Part shown: piece after piece, positions 38,330 through 49,209 of the stretch
How positions within the stretch are numbered: the stretch's first letter is position 1
How the letters are laid out: every line of letters starts with the position of its first letter
Assembly: GCA_023807065.1 (NCBI GenBank)
Contig: JAJJLU010000391.1
Coordinates: forward strand, 1-57,390
Origin: Isotricha intestinalis
Lineage: Eukaryota; Ciliophora; Litostomatea; Vestibuliferida; Isotrichidae
Reading direction: 5' to 3'
Length of the DNA stretch: 57,390 bases
Position numbers and translations under genes: made by a program
The notes under the pieces: model-generated
The model's input: only the letters and a program-made list of their open reading frames with translations
What the model was told of the DNA's origin: nothing
Database searches by the model: none

Positions 38330-39175
38330 CATATATTTCCAATTATTACTATTATTATCTTTTTTATTCTTCAAATGAAAAAAACTTGTTCTATTATAAT
38401 TTTCTTCACAAAAAAACCTTTTAACATCATTATATCATTAAAACTTTTTTAATATAAAGTTGAATTTTACCATATTAAATATACATATCGTCTTTTATGA
38501 AAAAATGCTTTCATTCTTTTTTTCTATTGTTTTCTTAGAATAATGACTTACATAATTCTTCTTAAATTCTTTTATTTTTTTGCATTATTATTATTTTTCT
38601 CATATTGATTAGTAGTCTTTTTTTCTAAATCTTCTTTTGAATATTGTCTCATAGATCTTTTAAAATCGGTAGAATTTCTAAAATTAGAATCTCAATAAAA
38701 TTTTATTTTATTCCCAATAATAGGTAATTTATAAATAAAATCTTTTTTAGATATTCCTGAGATGATGATTCTTCATATTTCGAAATTTTATTATAAGTTT
38801 TTTTAAATTTAATATCAGGAAACACATCATCTTTATTATTATTAAATTTTCTAATACTTTTAATAGTAGCAACATTAATAGAATCTTCAACTTGAAGAAA
38901 ATAATTTGTATCATCATTCATACTTCTAATAAAGTTATTTTTACAATTAATGAAATTAAATTATTGATTTTGACTCTTCTTCAATTAAATCTTTTAAATA
39001 AACATGACTTTAACATTGTTTAGTCTTTTATTAGCATCATAAATTAACATATTTTTAGTTAAATCATAACATTAATTGGACATGTTTAAATTTTGTTTAA
39101 ATCCATTTTCCCATTTATTTCAAAATATTTCTATTTACCAAAAAAATTATAAATATTATTTTTAGGAGTTTTATT
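38330..39175 (-). pseudogene. Multiply frameshifted and stop-ridden gene
   Basis: On the minus strand, protein-like reading can be followed for some 850 bp, but it hops between frames at least four times (near 39015, 38960, 38755 and 38580) and meets several stops (TAG near 39137, TAA near 39075, TGA near 38690). The longest clean piece is the 72-codon frame at 38703-38921 (MNDDTNYFLQVEDSINV...). On its 3-prime side the reading continues in another frame (KKDFIYKLPIIGNKI...). Composition (Lys, Asn, Glu, Asp, Ser) matches live genes here. No local-type intron bridges the breaks. Family not recognised. The window has intact frames of more than 5 kb, so general sequencing error is a poor explanation. 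Confidence 0.65.
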
Positions 39176-39192
39176 TTTTTAATAAAATAATA

Positions 39193-40195
39193 ATGAGAAG
39201 AAACTATAGTAATGTTCCACAAAGAAATATTAATGTAGAAGAAAGAGAAGAATTTATAAATTATGTAATAGAAAACGGAAAATACAAACCATCATTTTAC
39301 CCAGCATCAAACTTAAATCCAGATTATTTAACAGGAAAAATAGGGCAAGAATATAAGGGAGTAAGAACGCCTCAAGCATATTTTCTTAGAAGATATCATG
39401 GAATACCTCAACCAATAGATAATTATTATATAGAACATAGAAATAATTTTAATGATTATTATACCCTTGGTAAAGATTATAATCCATTTGATGAATATCA
39501 AAATCAATTCAGAGTTCCTTATCTAAATAGACAAAATAATTTTAAGAAAGAATATAATAATTATTATAGGGATAGTAATCTTCCAATTAATGATTTAAGG
39601 TATAATTATAGTAAAGATAATTATAAAGAAATTCATTCTGTTTCGAAATCTATGAATTCCTTTGATTTAGAAGAATATAAAAGAAGAATTAATGAAAGGG
39701 AAAAACAATTAATTAGTAATTATGAAACATATAATAAAATTAAAAATGTTCCAAATATAGCTCAAATAAAAACTAATGATAATTCAAATATTAAATTCAC
39801 TGAAATAAATCATTCTACAAATAATCCAAATATATCAAACATTAAATTCACTGAAATAAAATCATTAAATAATAACACAAGAAATATTTCAAATAAAGTT
39901 TCTCAGGGTAATTACAATACAACAGTAGTAAGTAATCCAAATAATGTTACTATTTCAACTTATAATTCAAGAAATACTCCTAAATATAAAATAACAAATT
40001 ATTATACAGATTATAATAATCATCAACAATTTCCTAAAGATATTAATGAACATGTTGAAATGCCAAGTAAAATTTATTTTATTTAAATTTTTAGATAATA
40101 ATGAGATAACATATAGAGTTTTAAACACTGAATCTAATATTTATCCGAATTCTTCTAAAATTATTAAAAATTATCATTATACAAGTGAGAAATAA
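39193..40195 (+). CDS. Spliced gene, 324-residue Tyr/Asn-rich hypothetical protein
   Basis: Exon 1 is 39193-40066, the intron 40067-40094, and exon 2 40095-40195. Reading straight through the intron would end after SKIYFI at 40086. Splicing replaces those residues with a 34-residue tail (NNNEITYRVLNTESN...) ending TSEK. The N-terminal 130 residues are the most information-rich, with GKYKPSFYPASNLNPDYLTGK, RTPQAYFLRRYHGIPQP and YYTLGKDYNPFDEY. The rest is Asn/Tyr/Lys-rich, including two copies of IKFTEI about 19 residues apart. No domain is recognised. The Pro/Tyr-rich leader recalls cortical or microtubule-bound proteins. It begins only about 20 bp from the end of the pseudogene, divergently. 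Confidence 0.75.
40067..40094 (+). other. 28-nt spliceosomal intron
   Basis: Begins GTAAAA, ends TTTTAG and splits a codon after its first base. Removal bypasses an in-frame TAA and extends the protein by a sensible tail to a TAA at 40195. Confidence 0.8.
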
Positions 40196-40383
40196 GGAAA
40201 AGTTTATTTTTATTTAATATATATTTTTTTTATAAAGAAAAATTGAAGATAATAATTAAATTTTAATTCTAATATTTAATAAATCTATGAAAAAAAATTT
40301 TTAAATTAAGTTATAAATATTTTAGTAAATCATTATTATATAAAGCAATATATCAAATTTATAAAATTATCTTAAATTATTTT

Positions 40384-41100
40384 TTAACAAGAACAATTTT
40401 TACATTTTTCTTCTTCATTTTCAATTTCACTTAAATCAAAACCTTCGCTGGAAAAATTTTTCACATGACGACAATTACGATTGATATTATTATTGCGACT
40501 AGAATTTTTAGATAATTGATTATTTAACAAAGGAACAACATGTTTAATATATAATTCTTTAACAGTTTCTTCAAATAAATTATCAATATTATCTCCATTA
40601 GCTGCACTAGTTTCAAAATATTTTTTAATATTATTATTCTCTGAAACAAATTGATTTATTTCTTTTTCAGAAACAACTCTTTCATTTTCAATATCTTTTT
40701 TATTTCCAACTAAAAATATTATAATATCTTCAGAAGAAACTTCTTCAATTTCATTCAACCAAAAAGAAAGAGAATTAAAACTTTCTATATTATTTATAGA
40801 GAAAACTATAAATATACATAATGCACTTTTATAAAAATTTTTTATAATTGAATGATAAACTTCTTGTCCACAAGTATCCCATAATTGAATTCTTACTTTT
40901 GAATTATTTACTTTATAATTTTTCCATGAATGATCAAAAAATAAAGTTGTTTTATAATCTTCGGTGAATATGTTATTTACTCCTCGTGATATTATACTAC
41001 TTTTTCCTACTCCTGGTTCTCCTATTAATACTGTTTTAAAATTAAATTCACTTGTCACTTCTGAAGGTAATGGGATTATTTCTATGTTATCATTAGACAT
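40384..41100 (-). CDS. Ras-superfamily (Rab-like) small GTPase
   Basis: A 238-residue GTPase. G1 is GEPGVGKSS (about 27-35), G3 is WDTCGQE with Cys in place of the usual Ala, G4 is NKKD and G5 is ETSA. The GTPase-critical Gln is kept. The N-terminal leader is about 20 residues. The C-terminal tail is long and ends CKNCSC, a CxC-type motif suited to double geranylgeranylation as in Rabs. Rab proteins direct vesicle docking. It is transcribed divergently from another Ras-like gene 197 bp away. Confidence 0.88.
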   Translation of the reverse strand: MSNDNIEIIPLPSEVTSEFNFKTVLIGEPGVGKSSIISRGVNNIFTEDYKTTLFFDHSWKNYKVNNSKVRIQLWDTCGQEVYHSIIKNFYKSALCIFIVFSINNIESFNSLSFWLNEIEEVSSEDIIIFLVGNKKDIENERVVSEKEINQFVSENNNIKKYFETSAANGDNIDNLFEETVKELYIKHVVPLLNNQLSKNSSRNNNINRNCRHVKNFSSEGFDLSEIENEEEKCKNCSC

Positions 41101-41297
41101 TTTTTTTGAAGTAAATTTATTATAATTTTTTTTCTTTATTTTTTTAAAAAAACATTGAAATTAATTTCCATAAATTCTTTTGTTTTTATTATATTGAATT
41201 TTTATAAAATCCAAACTCAGAAATAATAAAATTATTTTAATATTTAATATTTTTTTTAAAAAACATATAATTCAAATTTATATTAGATTTAATCAAA

Positions 41298-41954
41298 ATG
41301 AAGAAAGTAAAAATAATATTATTAGGTAGTGCAACAGTAGGAAAATCTTCAATCATTAGTCAATATACTTTACAAAAATTTAATTTAGAAAATACAAATT
41401 CAACTGCATCAGATAAAACAAAAAAAACAGTTGAGATAAAAGAAGAAAAATTGGAATTAGAAATTTGGGATACTGTTGGTCAAGAAATTTATAAAAATGT
41501 AAATAAAATATTTTTGAAAAATTCAGACATTGTTATTTTAGTATATGATATTACAAATAATAAATCTTTTGAAGAATTACAATATTGGTATAATCAAGTT
41601 AAAGAATTTAATCTTAATTCAGAAACTATTTTTGCAGTTGTTGGAAATAAAAATGATTTAAATGAAAATAAAATTGTTTCAAAGGAAAAAGGAGAAGAAT
41701 TATGTAAAAAATTAGGTATTAATATTTTTGTTGAAATAAGTGCTAAAATTTATAAAAATGTTGAAAATTTATTTGATGATGTTTTATTTGCATATATTGA
41801 TAAAAAATTTAATAAAGAAATAGAGCAATTTAACGAAAAGAATAATATTTATGAAACTAAAACAAAAATTAATGAAGGAAAATTATATACTAAAAGCTAT
41901 ATATTGGATAAATCTTCTTTTTCCCAAAAACAAAAAGAAGAATGTGAATGTTAA
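41298..41954 (+). CDS. Ras-superfamily (Rab-like) small GTPase
   Basis: A 218-residue GTPase. G1 is GSATVGKSS (about 10-18), G3 is WDTVGQE (Val for Ala), G4 is NKND and G5 is EISAK. The C-terminus is EECEC, a CxC prenylation site typical of Rabs. The effector region (about 32-45) is diverged, with no clear TIGxxF, so it is not assignable to a known Rab group. It forms a head-to-head pair with the GTPase at 40384-41100; both have a changed residue in the DTxGQ motif. They may be old duplicates, although overall similarity is modest. Confidence 0.88.
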   Translation: MKKVKIILLGSATVGKSSIISQYTLQKFNLENTNSTASDKTKKTVEIKEEKLELEIWDTVGQEIYKNVNKIFLKNSDIVILVYDITNNKSFEELQYWYNQVKEFNLNSETIFAVVGNKNDLNENKIVSKEKGEELCKKLGINIFVEISAKIYKNVENLFDDVLFAYIDKKFNKEIEQFNEKNNIYETKTKINEGKLYTKSYILDKSSFSQKQKEECEC

Positions 41955-42809
41955 TTAACATATGTAATATATAAAAATGTTATAAAAAAATATGAATAAA
42001 TAATTTAATTTAAAATAACGAATGATATATAATATGAATGTAATTTTCATAATTTTAAAATAGAAATATAAATATTTATTTATTAAAAAGTGATTTTGAT
42101 AATTAAATAATATAAAAAGAAGTAATTCAAATTTTAATCATTATTTTATAAATAAAAAATCTATTTATACTTAACATGATTATTAATGTTTGGTAAAAAA
42201 GGATTTGATTCTTTTTTATTTTTTATAATTATATTTTAAGAAATCTACATATAAATATTAAATAAAAATTCCCTAAATATGAATGTTAAGTGGATATCAA
42301 GCTATAAATAAAACATAATATTTTTTTTCATCAATTCTCAAAAAAACAGTCTAATTGTGAAATTTTCTTATAAGACAATATATTTTTAAAATAACTTAAG
42401 ATAATATTTTGGCTGTTATTTTTTAATAGTTTTTTTTTTCTTCATTTTAAATTAAATTTATATCTTACTCCATTTACAAATTTTTGTATTCATTATCAAA
42501 ATAAATCATTTAAGAAAGAATTCATATGTAATATATTATAATAATGAATAGTATCTTACAACACTGTTATTAATGCTAATAATTCAAAAAAAAATTTTTA
42601 TTCTAGTTCTATTGAAATGAGATACTTTTTATATAAAATTCATTTAATAAATTTTATGATTTTTTTTTATTTTTTAATTTTTAAATTTTTAAAAATATAT
42701 TTTTAAAAGATATAATTATTAATTTTATAATTATTTTTTTTATATTTTAAATTTAATTGTATAAATTTAATATATTCCATTTCTGAATTAAATATAATTT
42801 ACTACAAAG
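41955..42809. other. 0.85-kb gap, nothing firm
   Basis: Convergent 3-prime ends face each other here. A few scraps (for example about 42511-42612 on the plus strand) read as protein for some 20 codons around stops, but no case can be made. No repeat or RNA is seen. Confidence 0.4.
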
Positions 42810-45800
42810 TTAGATATTTATAGAAGTAGAAGTGATATTTGATCCCGTTCTTTTAATTTTAATTCCTAAATTTTTTTGTTTTATATAACAAAAAGCATTA
42901 TTTATTCTAATAGTTCCTTTTCCTATTAATTTAGAGTTAAAACTTAAATTTCTTAAAATACCAAACATAACAACAATCCCAACCATAATACAATAAAAAA
43001 TTGCTACTAAATTAAATAAATTAACTTTAGATTGGAAGACTTTTTTAATATTATTTTCGTCATTATAAAAACCTTTATAAACTAATTCTTGTACAATATT
43101 AATAACAAAAGATAAAGTAGATTCCATTAATTGGAATTCATAGTCAATAACATTTTGAATTATTATTTCTTGATTAGTAGAATTTTTAGCTGTTAAATAA
43201 TCATTAAAAATATTTAATATTTTTTGAAAAATGGCATCTAATGCAATTAACAAACCATCAGTTACTAATTTTGATTCTTGTTGAGTTTCTAAAACAAATA
43301 AACATTTTTCATTTGAACCACAAATTTTTTGCCGAATTGAAGTATTATTCCATGGAATTTTTAACATTGAATATAATTCATGAGTTTCTTTAAAAGATTT
43401 TATTCTTGTGTTTAAAATTTCTTGATTATTTTTATATATATTATCTAAAATTAAAGAATAATTCTCAAAGACATCTTCATTACCATTTTTTTTTGAAATT
43501 AATAAAATTCTTAATGAATTATAATAATAATAAGCTAAAGTATATCTATAAGTTAATTGTCCAAAATCTTTAAATATATTTTTAATATCATTGATATATG
43601 AAAGTGAATATTCAATTTTAAGGAAAAAATAGATAATTATTAAACAAAGAAAAAAAACGATTAAAGTACAAAAATATTTTATTTTTCTTATTCCAGGATT
43701 TTTCATATGTATTAATATATTTGTAGCAGTTACAGGTTCAACATCTTCATCGAGTTGTTCTTCTTGATTTATGGTACTATTTAAATTTTGTACAGTTGAA
43801 TTTTGATTTTTTTTTATTGTTGACATTCTTTTAATTTTTGGATACATTTTTGTAGAAGAATTTTTTTTGGCTAAATTCATTAAACTGGATCCATTTACAT
43901 TTTGCTCAAGATTTGTTTTTCCTTTTGTATTTAAATTCAATAATATATTTGAGCTTTTTATTTTTGTCGTTGATGTTTTTTGAAATATTTTTTTTGTGTC
44001 TGTTTTTGTTATATTAGTGTTGTTATTCATTTGAGTAATATCTGAATTATATTTTTTTAAATTTGCTAAACTAAATGTCTTTGTTAAATTTATATAATCT
44101 TCAATTTTATTTTTAATTATAAAATTATCTCTTTGATTTTTAAAAGAATAAACTCCTTCTTGAGTAAAATCAACAAACATATTTAAAACATTTGAAAAAA
44201 TTGTTCTATTTTCATAGTATAGAAAAACAAGAACAAAAGAGAAAAAAATAAGATATAAAATTATTCCAAAAATTTCCAAAATTAAATAAACTTTACTTTC
44301 TTTATTTGAAAAATGTTCAAAACAATCTTCAAGAGATGTTTGAAAAGAATTAAAATAATATTTAAAATTAGATTCATAATTGACAATTAAAAAAAAAGAT
44401 TCAATACCAAAAGAAGATTTAACTTCAATTTCTTTATTATCTACATATTTATCTAATAAAATCATATCAACATCAGATTTGATATTTTCATCGTTGTCAA
44501 AAGCCCCTAAATTATGAGCATATCTAAAAGCATATTGAGCTTGAGAAATATAATCTGAAAAATAAGTTTTATTTTGAAAGTCTATTTGAATTTTAGTAAA
44601 ATTTCTCTCTTCTAATATTTCTGTATATTCCTCTCCTAATATATTTTTATGTTTAAGATAATATTCATAAAATGATTGATAATTTTTATCATAAATTATT
44701 GAATTGTTTACTATATTACTTTTGTAATCTTCTATTGAATTTATATCATTTTTCCAAAGATTTGAAAACTTAAATAATAAAGATAAAATTGATGAAAAAA
44801 TTATTAATAATTTATCTCTTTGATAATAATTATAAAAAAGGCATTTAAAAATTAAATGAGCTGTCTTTATCATGTTATTTTGAATAAAAATAATTACAAT
44901 ATAAATTATAAGAGAAAATATTATCAAAATTAAAAGAACAAAATTCAAAAAAGTAAAATATTTAAATTCTTTTATTTCAACTCTATTAACAATAACTTTT
45001 TTATCATTTTTTTCTTCATTTTCATTTGTTTTTTCATTATTATTCGGAATAATAAAAGAAGATACTTCATGATTAATGGAAACTTGCTTTTTATAACTTT
45101 TTTTGGCTAAGACTTGATTATTTATTTGATTATAATTATTATTATTATTATTATTGTTATTATTGTTATTATTATTATTATGAATATTTGATTGATTCAT
45201 ATTATTTTTATTCAAAGAATTAAAAGAACTTAATTGGATACCTCCTTTTCTTGTTCCTAGATAAGGTAAACTCTTACTACTATATCCAAAATCATTGTAA
45301 AATGAATTCCTTTTTATAGGTGAAACTAATGAGGTTGAAATTTCTTTTAGTTTAAAAATAAAAAAAGGAGTATCATATAAAATTTTTAGACTTATTTTTA
45401 TTAAAAAATAATTCTCTTTATCTTCTTTTTCAATTTCTCCAGTTTGATAAACTTTAATTGAGTTTCTAAATTTATAAAGTGATTCATTTAATCTTTTATA
45501 ATATTCGTCATATAATTCTATTCCATTAAATTTTGTTAAAATTTTTAATAAATTTTGAATAACCACTTTTTTAGATCTTTGTAATTCAGGATGACTAACT
45601 TTTATATTTTCCATAGTTTTTTTACTATAAATATTTTCAACATCATTTCTAGATTTTATTAGAATATCAGTGAAACTTCCAGTATTATTTAAATTTTCTT
45701 TATAATGGGTTTCTAAATCAGATAATAATTTAAATTTAACTTCTTCTCCAATATAACCTCTATTTGGTCTATATAAACCTTTAGAAAAATATTCATTAGC

Positions 45801-48320
45801 ACTTACTTCTAAATTATGCTTAATTTCTTCTGCCTTTAATTCTTCTTTTGCAAAAGCTTTATTTAAATAATTTTGATTAATTTCAAATAATTCAAGTAAA
45901 TTGATATCAAATTTTTGAATAATTTTCATTCCAAGAGCATAATTAGTATCGAAATTATTACTAATTGAAACTACATTAAGGTTTTTATCTAAAATAAAAC
46001 TATACTTATTTTCTTCTGCTCTAAAAACAATATTTGAAATGACAACTAAATTTTTATATATTCCAGGTATTGAAGCTGTTCTTATTATTATTGGAAATGT
46101 TTGACAATTTATAGTAAAAATGAAAATTTCTTTTTGAAAAAAAGTATTTTGTTCAGAGATTACTTCTTTAATAACAATATTTTGATGAGCTTCTGCAAAT
46201 TCTTTAGGAAATAAAGCAGATATATCAGATCCAATTAAATTTGAATGTATAAATCCTAATTTTGTTGTTAAATATTCTGAAATATAATTTATAATTAGAC
46301 CTTTTGAAAATGAAAATATTATATTATATCCTTGATTTATATCATTGAATTTTTTATGTAATTGTTCAATTAATTTTTCAAAAGTATTATCTGTTATATA
46401 CATTGAAAAAATATTTTTATTATTTGAAAATTGAAACACTATTGGGATTATATCTTTTGGAACTGAACCTTCATTGAATAATTCAAAAAATATAAAAATT
46501 TTATAATATGATTCTATTAACATTTTTTTATTTAGGAAATATAAAATATTTGATGTTATTTTTTTATATAAATGTATTTGTGTTTTAATTAAATTAATAA
46601 TATTTGATGTATTGTGCCCAGATAAAAAGGGATTTTCCATATTTTTTATTTCTCCTGTATCATTATTCCTATTAACTTTTATTGAAGCTTCAAATATTTC
46701 TTTATATTTCACAATTTGAATATAATTTTCTGAATATTTTATTATATGTTGTTCAGTTATTTTCATTTTTTCAAAATTAAAAAAGATTTCTCGAAATTTA
46801 ACATTGGAATCTAAATTTTGATAGTTTTGAATATTAAATGTTTTAATATATTTTTGAGATAAACAATATATTCTAATAGTTTTCACTATAGATAATTTTT
46901 CAACATTAAAATGAAGAAAGGTCTGTAATATTGAATAACTTTTAATATAATTTTTTTTGAAAGTGTAATAATATTCTGCAAGTAATAAAGATAAATCATA
47001 ATCTAAAGTGTAATCAATTTGAACAAATGAAGTTTCAATTAAAAACCCCATTCTTTCAATTAAATTAGGAAGAAAATTTATTTTAAAATTTGTTCCTGAG
47101 GGAATTATTCTTATTAATTTACATTTACAATGCTCATTTTTACATTCAGATTGATGTTCAAAAAAAACATTCAATATATTTTGAGAAGTTAAGTCACCAT
47201 TTTTTTTTTGAATCAATTTTAATTTTTCAAATATAAAATAAAAAGTATCATAAACTGTTATGTCAACAATTTTAACATCATTAATCTTAAACAATTCAAT
47301 TTTGCATTTTTTTAAAAGATAACCTTCATTAATATTATTATATATATACATTAATAAAAAACAAAGAAAAACTTTACAAATATTTAAGAAAATACATTCT
47401 TTCACTTTTGTTATTTTAAAATTACTTATGTATAAAATTATTTCAATCACTCCGTTAGCAAAACAAAAAGTTAAAAAAAATTGAATTAAATAATTAATTG
47501 GAGTATCAAAATTATATCTTGAGACACTTGAAAAAAACAATGTAATTAATAGAATCATAATAATAGAAATAATTATAATTTTATAAATCTTTAAATAAGA
47601 ATCTTTTAAATAAAGTTCAACACATTGAATAATAATTAAATTTTGAAAAATAATGAGAATAATACATCTATTTCTTTCAAATTTATCTCTAAATGGATGA
47701 TTATCAAAAGGAAAAATTAAATTTATTACTTGATCATAAATAAAAGTACAATAAATAGTAAAAAAAATTGCACAAGTATTTAAAATCGCAAAAGTAATGC
47801 AAATTACATTTGGATATTCTTTTTTAATAATAAAAACATCAGGAAGGAAAATAATATAATAAATATAAAATAAAAATTCTATAAAAATTGGACTGCATAA
47901 AAGTTCAAAATAAAAAATTCCTTTTATTGCTTTTGATAAAGTAATTGTTTCAACATTAATATGATATTTAATTCTAATATATAACTTCACCAGTAAAAAA
48001 GTATAAATCATTTTTTTAATAATTATCATACTACAAATAATAAAGTAATGAATTAGTTTTAATTTAAATACTTCACAAATTTTATGAAAAGATATTGTTC
48101 TAAAAATTGAGGCAATTTCTACTTTACCTTCTCTATCTTGTTTAGTAAGTTCAAAATTACTTGTTAAGATAAATAATCCATTAAATTTTATTATTTCCAT
48201 CAATGCATAAAAGACAACACTTTGAATTATGTCAGATTTTAACATTAAAATTATTGTTACTATTGGACTAAGTTTTCTATGTACACTTTTTACTATTTGT
48301 ACATATGGATTTATTTCCAT
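42810..48320 (-). CDS. Giant multi-pass membrane protein with PAS-like domain
   Basis: An 1836-residue protein, the largest gene here. The N-terminal 330 residues hold about eight hydrophobic membrane segments. A long cytosolic region follows, with a PAS-like sensor at about 690-800 (GFIHSNLIGSDISALFPKEF..., then strands) of the type found in the large PAS/TIGR00229 membrane proteins expanded in ciliates. A poly-Asn run lies near 1045-1062, encoded by ATT repeats at about 45140-45180. Four further membrane segments (about 1130, 1370, 1540 and 1775) frame two likely lumenal or extracellular loops. No kinase or cyclase catalytic domain is seen. It is probably a sensor or mechanosensory protein; the ligand is unknown. 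Intact through 5.5 kb with no intron. Confidence 0.8.
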   Translation of the reverse strand: MEINPYVQIVKSVHRKLSPIVTIILMLKSDIIQSVVFYALMEIIKFNGLFILTSNFELTKQDREGKVEIASIFRTISFHKICEVFKLKLIHYFIICSMIIIKKMIYTFLLVKLYIRIKYHINVETITLSKAIKGIFYFELLCSPIFIEFLFYIYYIIFLPDVFIIKKEYPNVICITFAILNTCAIFFTIYCTFIYDQVINLIFPFDNHPFRDKFERNRCIILIIFQNLIIIQCVELYLKDSYLKIYKIIIISIIMILLITLFFSSVSRYNFDTPINYLIQFFLTFCFANGVIEIILYISNFKITKVKECIFLNICKVFLCFLLMYIYNNINEGYLLKKCKIELFKINDVKIVDITVYDTFYFIFEKLKLIQKKNGDLTSQNILNVFFEHQSECKNEHCKCKLIRIIPSGTNFKINFLPNLIERMGFLIETSFVQIDYTLDYDLSLLLAEYYYTFKKNYIKSYSILQTFLHFNVEKLSIVKTIRIYCLSQKYIKTFNIQNYQNLDSNVKFREIFFNFEKMKITEQHIIKYSENYIQIVKYKEIFEASIKVNRNNDTGEIKNMENPFLSGHNTSNIINLIKTQIHLYKKITSNILYFLNKKMLIESYYKIFIFFELFNEGSVPKDIIPIVFQFSNNKNIFSMYITDNTFEKLIEQLHKKFNDINQGYNIIFSFSKGLIINYISEYLTTKLGFIHSNLIGSDISALFPKEFAEAHQNIVIKEVISEQNTFFQKEIFIFTINCQTFPIIIRTASIPGIYKNLVVISNIVFRAEENKYSFILDKNLNVVSISNNFDTNYALGMKIIQKFDINLLELFEINQNYLNKAFAKEELKAEEIKHNLEVSANEYFSKGLYRPNRGYIGEEVKFKLLSDLETHYKENLNNTGSFTDILIKSRNDVENIYSKKTMENIKVSHPELQRSKKVVIQNLLKILTKFNGIELYDEYYKRLNESLYKFRNSIKVYQTGEIEKEDKENYFLIKISLKILYDTPFFIFKLKEISTSLVSPIKRNSFYNDFGYSSKSLPYLGTRKGGIQLSSFNSLNKNNMNQSNIHNNNNNNNNNNNNNNNYNQINNQVLAKKSYKKQVSINHEVSSFIIPNNNEKTNENEEKNDKKVIVNRVEIKEFKYFTFLNFVLLILIIFSLIIYIVIIFIQNNMIKTAHLIFKCLFYNYYQRDKLLIIFSSILSLLFKFSNLWKNDINSIEDYKSNIVNNSIIYDKNYQSFYEYYLKHKNILGEEYTEILEERNFTKIQIDFQNKTYFSDYISQAQYAFRYAHNLGAFDNDENIKSDVDMILLDKYVDNKEIEVKSSFGIESFFLIVNYESNFKYYFNSFQTSLEDCFEHFSNKESKVYLILEIFGIILYLIFFSFVLVFLYYENRTIFSNVLNMFVDFTQEGVYSFKNQRDNFIIKNKIEDYINLTKTFSLANLKKYNSDITQMNNNTNITKTDTKKIFQKTSTTKIKSSNILLNLNTKGKTNLEQNVNGSSLMNLAKKNSSTKMYPKIKRMSTIKKNQNSTVQNLNSTINQEEQLDEDVEPVTATNILIHMKNPGIRKIKYFCTLIVFFLCLIIIYFFLKIEYSLSYINDIKNIFKDFGQLTYRYTLAYYYYNSLRILLISKKNGNEDVFENYSLILDNIYKNNQEILNTRIKSFKETHELYSMLKIPWNNTSIRQKICGSNEKCLFVLETQQESKLVTDGLLIALDAIFQKILNIFNDYLTAKNSTNQEIIIQNVIDYEFQLMESTLSFVINIVQELVYKGFYNDENNIKKVFQSKVNLFNLVAIFYCIMVGIVVMFGILRNLSFNSKLIGKGTIRINNAFCYIKQKNLGIKIKRTGSNITSTSINI

Positions 48321-49209
48321 TTTTTTTAAATTTATATTTTCATTATTATATTTTCTTATGATTATTTTAGTTTTTTTATAATATTATTGAAATAATAAAA
48401 ATTTTAAATAATTTCATATTTATGCGTTTTTTAAATTATTATTGAAATATATTATATTTTATATATTCTCCTATATTTAAATATTATGAAATATAATACT
48501 TTAGTCTTTATTCTCTTTATCTTTTTGATCTTATCTCAATAATTGTTTATATATATTTCAAAAAGAAAAAATATCTTGCAAAATTATAACAATAAATCAA
48601 AATAAAAAAAAGAATATTCTTTTTTCAGAAAACAAATATGTATGGTATTTTAGCTCCTTTTTTTTAGTGAAAATTCAAAGAATAATTGAAGGAATATTTG
48701 AAGGATTTTGACTTTTCTTATAATAATTGAAATAATAATTATCATAGATTAATTTTATTGTGTGTGTTAATTAAAATAATAATATCTTGACCAGAAATTG
48801 AAAAAAAAAAATCAGTTGATTTTTCTAATTGGATTTGTTTATATTCTTTTTAGATTTTATAATTGTTCAGATCTATTGAGGGCCAAAATTTAAGAATTTT
48901 TGGGGATTTAAGACAAAGTATTAAATATGATATTTAAAAATGATTATACATTATTTTATTATTTTTTACAATTAATGAGTCTTTAATGCCTATTTTTGAA
49001 ATATTAAGCACCAGAACCACCAAATAAAAAATAATATTTTAAACACATTAAATCAAAATAATAAATTTATAATCAAATATATAAATATAAATATATCATT
49101 TATAAAAAATTAGTTTAATAAAACAAATATAAAAAAAATATCATTGTCAAATAATATTAAAAGTCTAAAAATCCTATATATAATAACAAAAAAAAATGCA
49201 AATATAGAT
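48321..49209. other. 0.9-kb gap with two GC-richer patches
   Basis: At 48860-48925 a patch contains GATCTATTGAGGGCC and can pair CCAAAATT with AATTTTTGG; on the plus strand it also reads 22 codons (RSIEGQNLRIFGDLRQ...) to a TAA. At about 48975-49025 a second patch contains GCACCAGAACCACC. Either may be a small RNA or a scrap of a dead gene; the evidence is not decisive. The rest is AT-rich. Confidence 0.35.

Noticed and set aside
38330..39175. Programmed +1 frameshifting of the Euplotes kind
   Set aside because: Breaks are not at AAA-TAA or AAA-TAG slip sites, need shifts in different directions, and are accompanied by in-frame stops; no intact gene in the window needs a shift.
45120..45185. 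ATT-type triplet repeat as a non-coding microsatellite
   Set aside because: It lies in frame inside the PAS protein and simply encodes poly-Asn.
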